The notes under the pieces are model-generated. The model worked only from the letters and a program-made list of their open reading frames with translations, did no database searches and had not been told where the DNA came from. Position numbers and translations under genes: made by a program. A stretch of DNA of 64,000 nucleotides from Lachnospiraceae bacterium (GTDB lineage: Bacteria; Bacillota_A; Clostridia; Lachnospirales; Lachnospiraceae). This document shows, one piece after another, positions 43,349-53,010 of this stretch. Every line of letters starts with the position of its first letter. The first letter of the stretch is position 1. The DNA lies in contig JAFXDD010000047.1 of the NCBI GenBank assembly GCA_017516285.1, positions 1-64,000 on the forward strand, in the 5' to 3' direction.

Positions 43349-44926
43349 CTAGAAAAATCTGGTTAAAAATTTGTTAAGGAACGCAGGCGGCAGATTATTA
43401 AGCTCTTCCTTGTCATACACTCGCATTGCCAAAATACTTATATACTGCAAAAGAATGCCTAAAAGCAGACACATAATCAATGTAGCCAATCCGCCAAAGG
43501 CGGTAAAAATCAGTGTCTGCACCCCAAATAATATAATAGCAATTATCAAAGTAATTACAATACAGCAGCCGGTACGAATTAATACAGAAACATAATTGAT
43601 ACCAACCACGCGGCTTAAGAGAAATGCTGCCAAAAGCATGGTTACAGCCAGACCAAGACCGATACTAAGCACATATAGTATGCTGCCTGCCCCTAAAGCT
43701 TTCATACAAATAAGTGCTGTAATAACACTGACCATAGTACCTGCAGTCATAGCAGCAACTGCCTGGCCACGCAGCCCCCTGTACTTTAATATATCCAAAA
43801 ACACCATACAAGGCAGGCCTAAAAAGCCCAGCACTGCACTTAATGCTGCCAAATTCATAAAAGAGGTAAAGGTCTGCAGTGACCAAATAGCCAGATAGGA
43901 CTTGTGCAATGCAAAAGCAAACGCCATGATTGCTACGCTATGTAAAATCACATAACAAAGCACGGTCTTTAAATCCCTGTAATACTGCTCCGTCTGTTTC
44001 TTTCTATAGGCTACAAAGAGTCGTCTCTTGTAGGTAACAAGCCCCAAATCACACAAAATCCATACCAAACCAAATACCGGCAAAATAGCTCCATAGAAAT
44101 TACCGAACAAATAATTTTCCCCCGCAATTTCTTCTAATGACAGCCATAGAAGCACCAAAACAGGTACATGCTTCAGGCAATCACCCACAGACTCTGTAAG
44201 CTGCCCGGCAAATAATTGGACGGTAAGCTTAAAAATCCCTTCCCCTGCCACACCGGGCTGCTTATCCAGAATGGTAATGTCTCTTTTATGCAAAATTCCC
44301 ATAATAAGTAAAAATGCAATAGCTCCCAAGGCACCCAATAAAATGCCCGGTACCAGTCCAAGCAATACATAAAAGTGCTTAAGTCTTACACTTTGTACCA
44401 GTCTGGCAACTTTCTCTCCATAATCACCTAAGATAACTGCAGAGGACACGGTGCCAATTACCATACAGACAACAAACACCAGTCTGGAAATACCGATAAT
44501 AAGCCTGTCAAATTCTGCCTGCAAGACACCTCTTATTACCTGTAGTACAGCTAAAAACGGCACGGTAATCATAAGCAGCGATAAAAGCTTGTCTACATAC
44601 AATAAATCCGTACGAATCACTATGCAGTTATTTATCAATACAAGCGCTGCCTCAGCCAAAATAGTAGCCAATACACCATATGCCACACCGGCCTTCCATA
44701 CATTTGCGGCATCCTTATACTGTTCTCTTCTGCGACGTATACGTATCATATACTCCATGGCATCCGGAATACCACCCAGAAAAAGACCCGTAATTAACAA
44801 AAATACTTCCATACTGCCAGCCACATATATCATGCCCATACCACCAATTCCGGTGTACAGCACCAACATGCCTGCCAGAAAAATCAATTGTGCTATACTA
44901 ACAATTCTTTTGCTCTTTAAATCCAT
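43349..44926 (-). CDS. MOP-superfamily flippase-like membrane protein
   Basis: 525 residues with about 12-14 membrane segments. The repeated pattern of amphipathic and hydrophobic helices and the Arg-rich loops after helix 2 (RIRRRREQYKD) resemble SpoVB/MATE/MurJ-type lipid-linked oligosaccharide flippases. No catalytic signature is expected. It starts 1 base after the ybeY stop region and lies in the position where Bacillus has yqfF, so it may serve wall or spore-cortex precursor export. The family call is moderate. Confidence 0.6.
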   Translation of the reverse strand: MDLKSKRIVSIAQLIFLAGMLVLYTGIGGMGMIYVAGSMEVFLLITGLFLGGIPDAMEYMIRIRRRREQYKDAANVWKAGVAYGVLATILAEAALVLINNCIVIRTDLLYVDKLLSLLMITVPFLAVLQVIRGVLQAEFDRLIIGISRLVFVVCMVIGTVSSAVILGDYGEKVARLVQSVRLKHFYVLLGLVPGILLGALGAIAFLLIMGILHKRDITILDKQPGVAGEGIFKLTVQLFAGQLTESVGDCLKHVPVLVLLWLSLEEIAGENYLFGNFYGAILPVFGLVWILCDLGLVTYKRRLFVAYRKKQTEQYYRDLKTVLCYVILHSVAIMAFAFALHKSYLAIWSLQTFTSFMNLAALSAVLGFLGLPCMVFLDILKYRGLRGQAVAAMTAGTMVSVITALICMKALGAGSILYVLSIGLGLAVTMLLAAFLLSRVVGINYVSVLIRTGCCIVITLIIAIILFGVQTLIFTAFGGLATLIMCLLLGILLQYISILAMRVYDKEELNNLPPAFLNKFLTRFF

Positions 44927-44927
44927 A

Positions 44928-45431
44928 TTATTCTTCCCTTGTAATACCTAAAGCCTCTAAAGCTTCCTTTTGCTTTGCCTCCATAACCACAGCCTCTGAT
45001 GGCTCCATATGGTCATATCCGCACAGGTGCAGCATGCTGTGAGCTATGAGAAAGGCAAATTCCCGCTTTACGGAATGCCCATACTCGTTGGCCTGCTCAA
45101 AAACCTTGTCTACGCTGATAACAATATCCCCCATTACAAGCAAGCCTGTCTCCGGATCAAAATAATTTGCTTCGTTTTCTTCTAGTAAGCTAAAATCTCC
45201 GGGGGCAGGAAAATCCAGATTAGGAAAAGATAATACATCCGTAGGCCTGTCAATCCCCCTGTGCTCCTTGTTAATCTCATGAATTGCAATATTATCCACC
45301 ATAGTCACATAAATATCAAACTCATAGGGAACTTCTTCCATATCAGCCACCTGGTTAATCACTGCCTCTGCTATCTCTTCTGCATCAAAGTTCACCTGAA
45401 ATGCAGCTTCTTCCTCATAAAATAGTGCCAT
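44928..45431 (-). CDS. ybeY: Endoribonuclease YbeY, rRNA maturation factor
   Basis: 167 residues. The zinc-binding motif HSMLHLCGYDH (H...H.....H, ~131-141) and the upstream NKEHRGIDRPTDVLSFPN (~53-70) are diagnostic. It matures the 16S rRNA 3' end and assists ribosome quality control. The phoH-ybeY order is conserved in Firmicutes. Confidence 0.94.
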   Translation of the reverse strand: MALFYEEEAAFQVNFDAEEIAEAVINQVADMEEVPYEFDIYVTMVDNIAIHEINKEHRGIDRPTDVLSFPNLDFPAPGDFSLLEENEANYFDPETGLLVMGDIVISVDKVFEQANEYGHSVKREFAFLIAHSMLHLCGYDHMEPSEAVVMEAKQKEALEALGITREE

Positions 45432-45452
45432 ACTATACTTAACCCCTGCCTT

Positions 45453-46499
45453 TTATCGTCTTTTGTCGTTTCTGTCTCCGATCTTACGCCCATCCTTGCG
45501 TCCCTCTCTGGCATTTTCCTTTTCCCGGTATCTTGCCTGTCTAGACTCATAATCGTCATAAGCCTTTACAATCTTTTGTACTAACGGATGCCTTACTACA
45601 TCCTTATTGGTCAGATTGCAGAATGCAATATCATCAATACCATGAAGCACCTTTTCTGCTACATCCAGACCGCTCTTCATATCCGGTGCCAAGTCCTTCT
45701 GACTGGCATCTCCGGTCACAATTACCTTAGAGCCAAAACCGATACGTGTCAAAAACATCTTCATCTGGGCAGGCGTGGTATTCTGGGCTTCATCTAAAAT
45801 AATAAAAGCATTATCCAGTGTACGGCCTCTCATATATGCCAAAGGTGCCACCTCAATCAGTCCCTTCTCCATATTACGGGTAAAGCTTTCTGCACCCATA
45901 ATCTGATAAAGTGCATCATAAAGAGGTCTTAAATACGGATCAACCTTACTCTGTAAATCTCCAGGCAAAAAGCCTAACTTCTCTCCGGCCTCAATAGCCG
46001 GCCTGGTCAGAATAATCCGACTGACCTCGTTGGCTTTAAAAGCAGTAATTGCCATAGCCATAGCAAGATAGGTCTTACCGGTACCTGCCGGTCCCAGACC
46101 AAATACTATCATATTATCACGAATGGCATCTACGTATTTCTTCTGACCTACCGTCTTAGGCTTTATAGGCTTACCACTAATGGTATGGCAAATCAAATCC
46201 CTGTCAATTTCCGTAATCAGCTCTTCCTCATCCTCCATGCCCATTGTAATAGCATAGTCTACATTTTGTTCTTCTATTTCATTACCTCGACTATTCAAAA
46301 TCATAAGCTGCTCCAATATGCTCCTTGCCTTTTCTACGTGTCCCTTTTCACCGGTAATTTTAATTACCCCGTTTCGGTCAATAATCTCTACCTGCAAATC
46401 CCTTTCGATTTTTTTTACATACAGGTCATGCTGACCGAAAATACTACGCATTTCGTCTATGGAAAGCTCCAGGCTGCTTTCATATGCCTTCTGTATCAT
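45453..46499 (-). CDS. phoH: PhoH-family ATPase
   Basis: 348 residues from the ATG at 46497-46499, with GGAGG six bases upstream; it overlaps yqfD by 20 bases. N-terminal KH-like segment (~15-80), then Walker A FGLGPAGTGKTYLA, Walker B FIILDEAQNT and VIVTGDASQKDL, all characteristic of PhoH (YlaK/YbeZ) proteins. It is an ATPase linked to RNA metabolism with YbeY. The tail is Arg/Lys-rich. Confidence 0.94.
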   Translation of the reverse strand: MIQKAYESSLELSIDEMRSIFGQHDLYVKKIERDLQVEIIDRNGVIKITGEKGHVEKARSILEQLMILNSRGNEIEEQNVDYAITMGMEDEEELITEIDRDLICHTISGKPIKPKTVGQKKYVDAIRDNMIVFGLGPAGTGKTYLAMAMAITAFKANEVSRIILTRPAIEAGEKLGFLPGDLQSKVDPYLRPLYDALYQIMGAESFTRNMEKGLIEVAPLAYMRGRTLDNAFIILDEAQNTTPAQMKMFLTRIGFGSKVIVTGDASQKDLAPDMKSGLDVAEKVLHGIDDIAFCNLTNKDVVRHPLVQKIVKAYDDYESRQARYREKENAREGRKDGRKIGDRNDKRR

Positions 46500-47700
46500 C
46501 AATTTCCTCCGGTTCTTCATTTGGCTTTGCGGTAAAAGCCGGCATTATGACCTTCATAGTCCCCTTCAGGGCCCACTTATCCATAATTACTCCTATTGTA
46601 ACATTTTTTTCTAAAATTTGTACCCCCTTTTCTAATAATATTGCATTATTTTTATAAAATTTTTCTTCCAAAAGCTTTTTTGCCTCATTTTCGGGGTACT
46701 CTCTTTCAATTTTGGCATACTCATACACCACAAAATCGCCCAATCCTAAGGTAATATCACCAAGTGTAATACTTTTTTTCTGCTGCAATACATAGTCCTT
46801 ATATACAAACTTTCTGTCTTTCCAGAAATTTCTATAAATTTTAGGTCCTATAAAGAAATACTTTCCTTCATTATGCCTTCCTGTATACACTTTTTCTACA
46901 TACACCTTGGATAATAAATACTCTACCGGTATGGTAGTCTCTATGCCTATATCCGCATCCGCGTCATAATATTGATAATATGCGATAGTTTGGTCCTCAT
47001 TATACACCGGTACTCTGCCATCTACCAATAAATCCCCTGCTTTTACCTCTGCACCTTTCTTTACAAGCGGAACACCGTTTCTTACATATATAGATGAGAT
47101 AATGCCATCGGCTGTGGCATACAGACTGGTGCCGTAGCTTTCACTCTCTTCAGACTCATCCGGGACCAACTTTTCATTTTCTTTGATATCAATGATAAGA
47201 ACGGTACCATCCAGCTTCCCGGAAGTCCAGGTTACCAAATCAAACTCCTTACGAATTTCCTTTTCCAACGCTTCTAAAGGAATGTCTTTTTTCCACATAC
47301 CTACGTGAATGCCCTGCTCCTTTAGAAAGTCCATAAACACATCATCTGAAATACTGTAATTACCTTGAACTTTAATATGTAAAAGCATATTGGTTGTTAC
47401 CAGCCAAACTGCAATAAACCCCAAAAATCCTACCACTAAAAAGCTTCTTTTCACAAGCTTCGGCCAAAAAAAAGGCAGTCCGTGTCTTTCCACCACAACT
47501 GCCCTGATTCCAGCCTTACGCGCCAATTTTTTGCATTGATAAAAATCCTTCAGACGCATGTTTGCATAAACATATTTTCCCTGTGCTCTAATATCCCATA
47601 AAGCCAACTGCTTGTGAGCACACAACACCAAAAAGCGTTCTATACCGCTTCCCCATATTTTCAGACGCACATATCCGTCAGCATACACTAATACTCCCAT
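46480..47700 (-). CDS. yqfD: Sporulation protein YqfD
   Basis: 406 residues from the ATG at 47698-47700 (GTG two codons upstream is possible). N-terminal soluble region, a membrane segment at ~88-107 (FLVVGFLGFIAVWLVTTNML), then the YqfD extracytoplasmic part: HIKVQGNYSISDDVFMDFLKEQGIHVGMWK and ENEKLVPDE, ISSIYVRNGVPLVKKGAEV and GDLLVDGRV. A sigma-E regulon member in Bacillus with a role in late spore morphogenesis. It follows yqfC. Confidence 0.92.
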   Translation of the reverse strand: MGVLVYADGYVRLKIWGSGIERFLVLCAHKQLALWDIRAQGKYVYANMRLKDFYQCKKLARKAGIRAVVVERHGLPFFWPKLVKRSFLVVGFLGFIAVWLVTTNMLLHIKVQGNYSISDDVFMDFLKEQGIHVGMWKKDIPLEALEKEIRKEFDLVTWTSGKLDGTVLIIDIKENEKLVPDESEESESYGTSLYATADGIISSIYVRNGVPLVKKGAEVKAGDLLVDGRVPVYNEDQTIAYYQYYDADADIGIETTIPVEYLLSKVYVEKVYTGRHNEGKYFFIGPKIYRNFWKDRKFVYKDYVLQQKKSITLGDITLGLGDFVVYEYAKIEREYPENEAKKLLEEKFYKNNAILLEKGVQILEKNVTIGVIMDKWALKGTMKVIMPAFTAKPNEEPEEIDDTEGI

Positions 47701-47710
47701 ATTCACCCCA

Positions 47711-48031
47711 CTACAAATATGTAATATTGCGAATATTGCCGCAAATCATCATATGCTCTTCCATATAGTGACTGATAACAAGGCTATCACCTTCTAAACG
47801 TATCAGATAATTATCAGCCTGCACTAACACTTCTCCTTCTTTGTATTCCAAAAGGGCTTTATAATTTTCCACCCACACTTCTGAATGCCCCACCATGGTC
47901 ATCAAGGTATCCTTTAAAACTGCCTCCGCCGGAATATTTTTATCCAAAAGCTTTTGTCTGAGGCCATCCGTATATTGCTCATTTTTATGCTTTGGCGGCT
48001 TGTTTTTGATATACTTCTTTTTTCTTTTCAT
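47711..48031 (-). CDS. yqfC: Sporulation protein YqfC
   Basis: 106 residues. YabP/YqfC-type domain: LKDTLMTMVGHSEVWVENYKALLEYKEGEVLVQADNY (~41-77, shown in part) then LVISHYMEEHMMICGNI. The N-terminus is unusually basic. No Shine-Dalgarno sequence precedes the ATG, and a sigma-E-type promoter ends only 5 bases upstream, so the message may be leaderless. yqfD follows after 10 bases. Confidence 0.9.
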   Translation of the reverse strand: MKRKKKYIKNKPPKHKNEQYTDGLRQKLLDKNIPAEAVLKDTLMTMVGHSEVWVENYKALLEYKEGEVLVQADNYLIRLEGDSLVISHYMEEHMMICGNIRNITYL

Positions 48032-48036
48032 ACCAT

Positions 48037-48065
48037 AATGTATGCAAAGTTACTATGGAAAATGC
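48037..48065 (-). promoter_or_regulatory. Probable sigma-E promoter of yqfC
   Basis: Minus strand GCATTTT (48059-48065), 14-base spacer, CATACATT (48037-48044), an exact match to the sigma-E -10 consensus. Only 5 bases separate it from the start codon. Confidence 0.65.
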
Positions 48066-48084
48066 AGAAAATAAAAAGTCTTTA

Positions 48085-49323
48085 TCAAAAGCTAGCTTTC
48101 GACGCTTTTATCAAAATCCTCCAATACACCACTATACCAACTAACGGGAACAGCATGCCTACTAACATTCCGCATTTCATACCTAGCTGTTCCGGTGTTA
48201 AGCCCCACTTGACAGCCAGGTCAACCATTCCCTGTGCCTCCATTGCAATGTCTGTAACAACGCCTACCAGTTGCGGTCCTACGGAAGCTCCTAAATCTCC
48301 GCCTGCGGCCATAATCGCGTAAATAAATACACCGCCGGAGGGAATGCGGTCAGATGCAACCACCAAACATCCAGGCCACAACATGGATACGCAAATCCCT
48401 GTGAAGCCACATGCCAAAAGTCCTAAGAGAGGAATATTGGAAACTGCTGCAACAAAATAACAGAGTGTAGCTCCGATTATTCCTACAAACAAAACAAGCT
48501 CTATATTTTTGCCAAACTTTGCATATAGGCTTCTGCCCATACCTAGCATGGCTCCAAACAATGCCACACCAAATATATCGCCCCAAAGCTTTGGTATGCT
48601 AAGCGCCTGCTCTAAATATCCGGAGCACCACTGTGCCATTATCAATTCACTTGCACCGCCTATAAAAATAGCCAACACACACAACCAGAGCGTTTTATTT
48701 TTCAGCATACCGATTGCACCACTTGTACGCTTTGGTGTTTCCAGCGTCGGAACAATTGAAAAGTGAAATAAAATAGTCGAAAACAGCGGTATCAGCGCAA
48801 ACAGGATTGACAACCATTGCCAGTTTTCTGTGCCGAATAAAGCCAGAAATGATGTACTGATGATTACAACTCCTACAACACCCCATGCATAGATAGAATG
48901 CAGCTTGCTCATTTCACGCTCCGGATTATCTGACGGAATCGCTGCAATGACCGGACTAATCAATACCTCTGCCAATCCACTGGACGCTGAGAAAATAACA
49001 GTGCCGATTACCAGCCCCAAATACACCTTGTCCGGAAAAAGGAAAGGACACATTCCATAAACAATAAGTCCCACTACTGCCAGTGCCGGTGTAATCTTTA
49101 CCGTTTTGGGAATATTAAATTTATGTGAAAAGAAAGAAAATATCAAATCCACCAATAACTGTGTAGAAAAATTTATTACTACCAGTAATCCTAAAAGAGA
49201 GTAGGAAATCCCATACAAGGACCGAAAGGTTAAAAATAATATAGGAGACAAATTACCTACAATGGACATGGTAATATTTGTAGTATAGCAAGCATATTTC
49301 AATCGTTTAAATGTATTTTTCAT
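48085..49323 (-). CDS. MFS transporter
   Basis: 412 residues from the ATG at 49321-49323, starting 4 bases after the rlmH stop region; a TTG start ten codons earlier is possible but overlaps rlmH. Twelve hydrophobic segments in two halves of six. The first-half pattern LTFRSLYGISYSLLGLLVVINFSTQLLVDLIFSFFSHK is typical of MFS sugar or small-molecule permeases (FucP/GlpT-like). The substrate cannot be read. Its position next to rlmH does not suggest a pathway. Confidence 0.85.
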   Translation of the reverse strand: MKNTFKRLKYACYTTNITMSIVGNLSPILFLTFRSLYGISYSLLGLLVVINFSTQLLVDLIFSFFSHKFNIPKTVKITPALAVVGLIVYGMCPFLFPDKVYLGLVIGTVIFSASSGLAEVLISPVIAAIPSDNPEREMSKLHSIYAWGVVGVVIISTSFLALFGTENWQWLSILFALIPLFSTILFHFSIVPTLETPKRTSGAIGMLKNKTLWLCVLAIFIGGASELIMAQWCSGYLEQALSIPKLWGDIFGVALFGAMLGMGRSLYAKFGKNIELVLFVGIIGATLCYFVAAVSNIPLLGLLACGFTGICVSMLWPGCLVVASDRIPSGGVFIYAIMAAGGDLGASVGPQLVGVVTDIAMEAQGMVDLAVKWGLTPEQLGMKCGMLVGMLFPLVGIVVYWRILIKASKASF

Positions 49324-49327
49324 ATTT

Positions 49328-49807
49328 TTATTTATGATACGGTTCTCCTGCAATAATCCTAAAGCCTCTGTACACCTGTTCCAGCAAAATGACGCGCATA
49401 AGCTGGTGCGGAAAGGTCATGTCAGAAAAGCTTATTTTGGCATCACTTCGTGCTGATACGCTGTCATGAAGTCCCAAGGAGCCGCCAATCACAAACTGTA
49501 TATGGCTCTTTCCCTGAACACCAAGACTATTCATGCGGTTTGCAAACTCTACTGAGTCATACTTTTTGCCAAGAATTTCCAAAGTAAATACAAAGGCTTC
49601 GTCTTTGACATTTTTCAGAATTCTCTCTGCTTCCTTTGCTTTAATCTGCTCTTCCACAGCTTCACTTGCGCCGTCAGGAGTCTTTTCGTCCGCCACCTCG
49701 ATAATCTGCAGCTTACAATATTTACTCAACCTCTTGGCAAATTCGTCAATCGCTTCACGATAAAACTTCTCTTTTACTTTGCCCACTGCAATAATGTCTA
49801 TTTTCAT
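49328..49807 (-). CDS. rlmH: 23S rRNA pseudouridine-1915 N3-methyltransferase
   Basis: 159 residues, the usual length. SPOUT fold with GGSLGLHDSV (~107-116) and the C-terminal SFSDMTFPHQLMRVILLEQVYRGFRIIAGEPYHK (shown in part), both invariant in RlmH. It methylates Psi1915 of 23S rRNA. Confidence 0.96.
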   Translation of the reverse strand: MKIDIIAVGKVKEKFYREAIDEFAKRLSKYCKLQIIEVADEKTPDGASEAVEEQIKAKEAERILKNVKDEAFVFTLEILGKKYDSVEFANRMNSLGVQGKSHIQFVIGGSLGLHDSVSARSDAKISFSDMTFPHQLMRVILLEQVYRGFRIIAGEPYHK

Positions 49808-49839
49808 ACAAATAATCCTAACATAAATGTTCTGACAGC

Positions 49840-50679
49840 TTAACCAAAAAGCTTATCATAATGCTCATCCAGTAAGACTTCCACAAAAACAGCATTCTCT
49901 GATTCTCCCGGAAAGACCTCCATAATCTGTTCACGCATATATGTCATTCGTTTAAAATAAGCCTCTTCCTCTGTTTCTGCTGTAATCTCACCAAGCTTCT
50001 CAAACGTAAAAGCTTCTTCCATATAAGCTTTTAATTCAGACTGTGAATCAGCCTCTTTAGAAGCCAGCTCCTTATATTTTTTGACGCTTTTTGCTGAAAC
50101 AATACCAACAAACATAAAGATTACAAAAAAAGCAAACATAATACCATGGCTGAACCAGTTGCCTCTGCCACCAATGTAAAATGGAAGCTTACCAAACCAA
50201 CTGAGTGCCACAATCACACAGCCAAGTGCACCGACTATCAAAAAGCTATATGCACTGGATTTATTTTCTAAAGCCTTCTGTTCATAATTCTGATATACAT
50301 TGCTTGGAGGAATAAGGCTCTGCTCTTCTTCTGCGGCCTCCATAAGCTCCTCCTCACTCATGGCAGAAAGCTTTTCTTCCATAGCTTTTTGCATTTCTTC
50401 ACGTACAAAAACCTGCACCTGTTTGGATGCTTCTTTATACTCCTTTTCATCACAAAATAAAGCTGCGATGCCATCTTCCTTTGGCTCTTCTAAAGATACC
50501 GTAGTAAATTTACAGTATTCCATATATTCTAAAGCCTTCTTTGCCACAGGATATGGTGCCTCTAAAAGCTGCTTTCTAGCTACCGCTTCCTCCTCTTCAT
50601 TAATAAGCTCACAATCACAATCCGGGCAGTAAGTAATGCCTTCTCTATATTCATTTTTACATTTTGGACAAATTTTCAT
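49840..50679 (-). CDS. Zinc-ribbon membrane protein of unknown function
   Basis: 279 residues. N-terminal zinc ribbon CPKCKNEYREGITYCPDCDCEL (~4-25, C..C..C..C pairs), an acidic helical region, two membrane segments (~142-161 and ~176-200) and an acidic helical C-terminal domain. Zinc-ribbon membrane proteins of this layout are common in Lachnospiraceae and usually unassigned. It is 11 bases downstream of another zinc-ribbon membrane protein. Confidence 0.72.
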   Translation of the reverse strand: MKICPKCKNEYREGITYCPDCDCELINEEEEAVARKQLLEAPYPVAKKALEYMEYCKFTTVSLEEPKEDGIAALFCDEKEYKEASKQVQVFVREEMQKAMEEKLSAMSEEELMEAAEEEQSLIPPSNVYQNYEQKALENKSSAYSFLIVGALGCVIVALSWFGKLPFYIGGRGNWFSHGIMFAFFVIFMFVGIVSAKSVKKYKELASKEADSQSELKAYMEEAFTFEKLGEITAETEEEAYFKRMTYMREQIMEVFPGESENAVFVEVLLDEHYDKLFG

Positions 50680-50690
50680 AACAAACTCCT

Positions 50691-52112
50691 CTAACCTGTA
50701 AAGGCATAAATTTCTTTTGTTCGAATGTCTACACCATAATACCTACCTGTTCTGTGCTGTTCTCCGGTAGTGGTGTTTCTTAAAACCTCTGCAAAATAGT
50801 AGCAATCCTTCCCCACCGCTACAGACATTGGATATAAATATTCATAAATCAGAATATGTGTCTCATCCTGCACAATATGACCTCTGCCATCCGATACCAT
50901 TCCCTGATTTATAAAATCATTTACTAATATTTCCGTTGCTGCATCCGTAGTAAGGTCCGTATCCAGATTTATCTGGAATTCTCTGGTAATAATTTCACTT
51001 ACCTCACCTCTATGATCGATTGCAATAAATTTATAAACAGACTTACCCAATGGCGCATATAAATTACTATTATACAAGGCGCTGTTACGATTTGGTGCAC
51101 TGCCATCCGTGGTATAATAAATACGACTGTCATAATTAGAGATAATTTCAATTTTTACCGGACAATTATAGGTACCGCTGTAGGTCACCACCTCCGGTGG
51201 ACTGACCTTTTTGGATTCAATAAAATAATTCTTGGTCACTACCGGACTGGAAACTCCGTAATCATTTACAAAAATGGCAGAAATGACATTTTCTCCTGCT
51301 TCCAGAAAAATAGTGCCTGAAAATTCCGGGCTGTCTGTGGTCGGCTCTGTTCCATCCGTAGTGTAATAAATAGTACCGATACCGTTAGAATCCAATTTCA
51401 GGGTGATCATAGTGGCATAAGTACCTTCCGGCTGACTGAAATTTACCGTGCCGGACATATATTCCCAAAAAGCCATCTGCATATTGCTGTCCTGCAAGGT
51501 GCTCAGATACTCTGCAATACTTTCATAATCCTCTTTTGTATCATAGAAATTTACTACCTGTTCTACTGCAGTCATCTGCTCGTCAAAAGTATATTGGGAG
51601 CTTCCGGCAATAATCTTGTATGCTTCCAAGGCCTTTTCTTCCTGACCGGCCTCCATGTACAGCTCACACAGCTTAAATCTGTGGGGAACCTTTTCCTGTG
51701 CCTTTCTGACTGTCTCTTCCATATAAGCTATGGCTGATGCATAGTCTCCGTCATCTACATAATACTCCACAATCATTTCGTGTATAAATGTAGAATGCTT
51801 CCAGACAGTAAGACCACCTATGATAACTGCCGCTAATGCAAACAACACAATAGCAATCGCTCCACCTGACAAAACAAATAATGGGCCTGCCTTCTTGGGA
51901 GAAACATCTATGGGGAACCCCTCCGGTATATCGTGTAAATCAGTATCTGCCTCCGTTTTAAGCTCGGCCTTATCTACAATCCCCTGAATGCTTTCAGCCA
52001 TGCTGTCCTCTACCTCGGCCTCAAACTCCGGTACCAGATTGATTTCCTGTCCGCAGTCCTCACAATACATATGTCCATTTAATATTTCTTTCCCACATTT
52101 TGGGCAAATCAT
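50691..52112 (-). CDS. Zinc-ribbon membrane protein with TPR and chitobiase-like repeats
   Basis: 473 residues. An N-terminal zinc ribbon (CPKCGKEILNGHMYCEDCGQ, ~3-22) is in the cytoplasm, followed by one membrane segment (~78-104). Outside lie TPR-like helices (~115-210) and two copies of a chitobiase/beta-hexosaminidase C-terminal-like repeat marked IYYTTDGTEPTTDS and IYYTTDGSAPNRNS. It overlaps folD by 4 bases (ATGA), so translation is coupled. Function unknown. Confidence 0.75.
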   Translation of the reverse strand: MICPKCGKEILNGHMYCEDCGQEINLVPEFEAEVEDSMAESIQGIVDKAELKTEADTDLHDIPEGFPIDVSPKKAGPLFVLSGGAIAIVLFALAAVIIGGLTVWKHSTFIHEMIVEYYVDDGDYASAIAYMEETVRKAQEKVPHRFKLCELYMEAGQEEKALEAYKIIAGSSQYTFDEQMTAVEQVVNFYDTKEDYESIAEYLSTLQDSNMQMAFWEYMSGTVNFSQPEGTYATMITLKLDSNGIGTIYYTTDGTEPTTDSPEFSGTIFLEAGENVISAIFVNDYGVSSPVVTKNYFIESKKVSPPEVVTYSGTYNCPVKIEIISNYDSRIYYTTDGSAPNRNSALYNSNLYAPLGKSVYKFIAIDHRGEVSEIITREFQINLDTDLTTDAATEILVNDFINQGMVSDGRGHIVQDETHILIYEYLYPMSVAVGKDCYYFAEVLRNTTTGEQHRTGRYYGVDIRTKEIYAFTG

Positions 52113-52957
52113 TCACTCACCTCATTTATTGAATACAGACAATTTCTCATTAGCATTGCTATCGTCATAGGACCCACTCCACCCGGAACAGGTGTAATAG
52201 CACTGCATTTTGGTGCAACCTTATCATAATCAACATCACCGCAAATTTTGTTGTCAGCATCCCTGTGAATACCTACATCTATTACGACTACACCCTCCTT
52301 CACGTAAGAATCATCTATCATTAACGGTTTGCCAACAGCAACAATCAAAATATCTGCACGTTTACAAACCTCTTTTAAATTCATTGTTCGGGAATGTGCA
52401 ATAGTAACTGTCGCATTTTCACGAAGCATCAGCATGGCCATAGGCTTGCCTACGATATTACTTCTGCCGATTACAACACACTCTTTACCGCTAATTTCAA
52501 TATCGCTGTGCTTTAACAGCTGAATAACGCCGGCCGGTGTACATGGCAAAAAACCGGCTTCACCCAGACACATTTTTCCTACGTTTTCCGGATGGAAGCA
52601 ATCTACATCCTTTGACGGTGAAATAGCTTTTAAAATTTTATCTTCGCAAATATGCTTTGGTAAAGGAAGCTGTACCAGAATACCATTTACCTCTGCGTTC
52701 TGATTTAACTCCTCTACTAATGTCAAGAGCTCTGCTTCTGTAGTTTCTTCCGGTAATTCGTAAGAAAGAGAGCGAATCCCCACATATTCACAGGCTCTTT
52801 TTTTGTTGCGCACATAAACGCTGGATGCCGGATCTGCACCAATTTGGATTACTGCAAGACAGGCCTCTATTCCCTGTTCCTTTAACGCTGCTGCCTGCGC
52901 CTTTAATTCATCTTTTATTTCTGTAGATATACGTTTTCCATCAATAATCTTTGTCAT
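52109..52957 (-). CDS. folD: Bifunctional methylene-tetrahydrofolate dehydrogenase/cyclohydrolase
   Basis: 282 residues. FolD signatures: QIGADPASSVYVRNKKRACE (~37-56, includes catalytic Lys), GILVQLPLPKHI, GRSNIVGKPMAMLML and GDVDYDKV, then ITPVPGGVGPMTIAML. It interconverts methylene-, methenyl- and formyl-THF. It is next to fhs, forming a one-carbon unit pair. Confidence 0.96.
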   Translation of the reverse strand: MTKIIDGKRISTEIKDELKAQAAALKEQGIEACLAVIQIGADPASSVYVRNKKRACEYVGIRSLSYELPEETTEAELLTLVEELNQNAEVNGILVQLPLPKHICEDKILKAISPSKDVDCFHPENVGKMCLGEAGFLPCTPAGVIQLLKHSDIEISGKECVVIGRSNIVGKPMAMLMLRENATVTIAHSRTMNLKEVCKRADILIVAVGKPLMIDDSYVKEGVVVIDVGIHRDADNKICGDVDYDKVAPKCSAITPVPGGVGPMTIAMLMRNCLYSINEVSE

Positions 52958-53010
52958 AAAATCGCTCCTTTATATCGCAGTGCCAATGTGCATTTAGCAC
53001 TGCTTTGTTT

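Noticed and set aside
49324..49353. TTG start of the MFS transporter inside rlmH
   Set aside because: Its only possible ribosome site is three bases away; the ATG at 49321-49323, after the rlmH stop, is more plausible.
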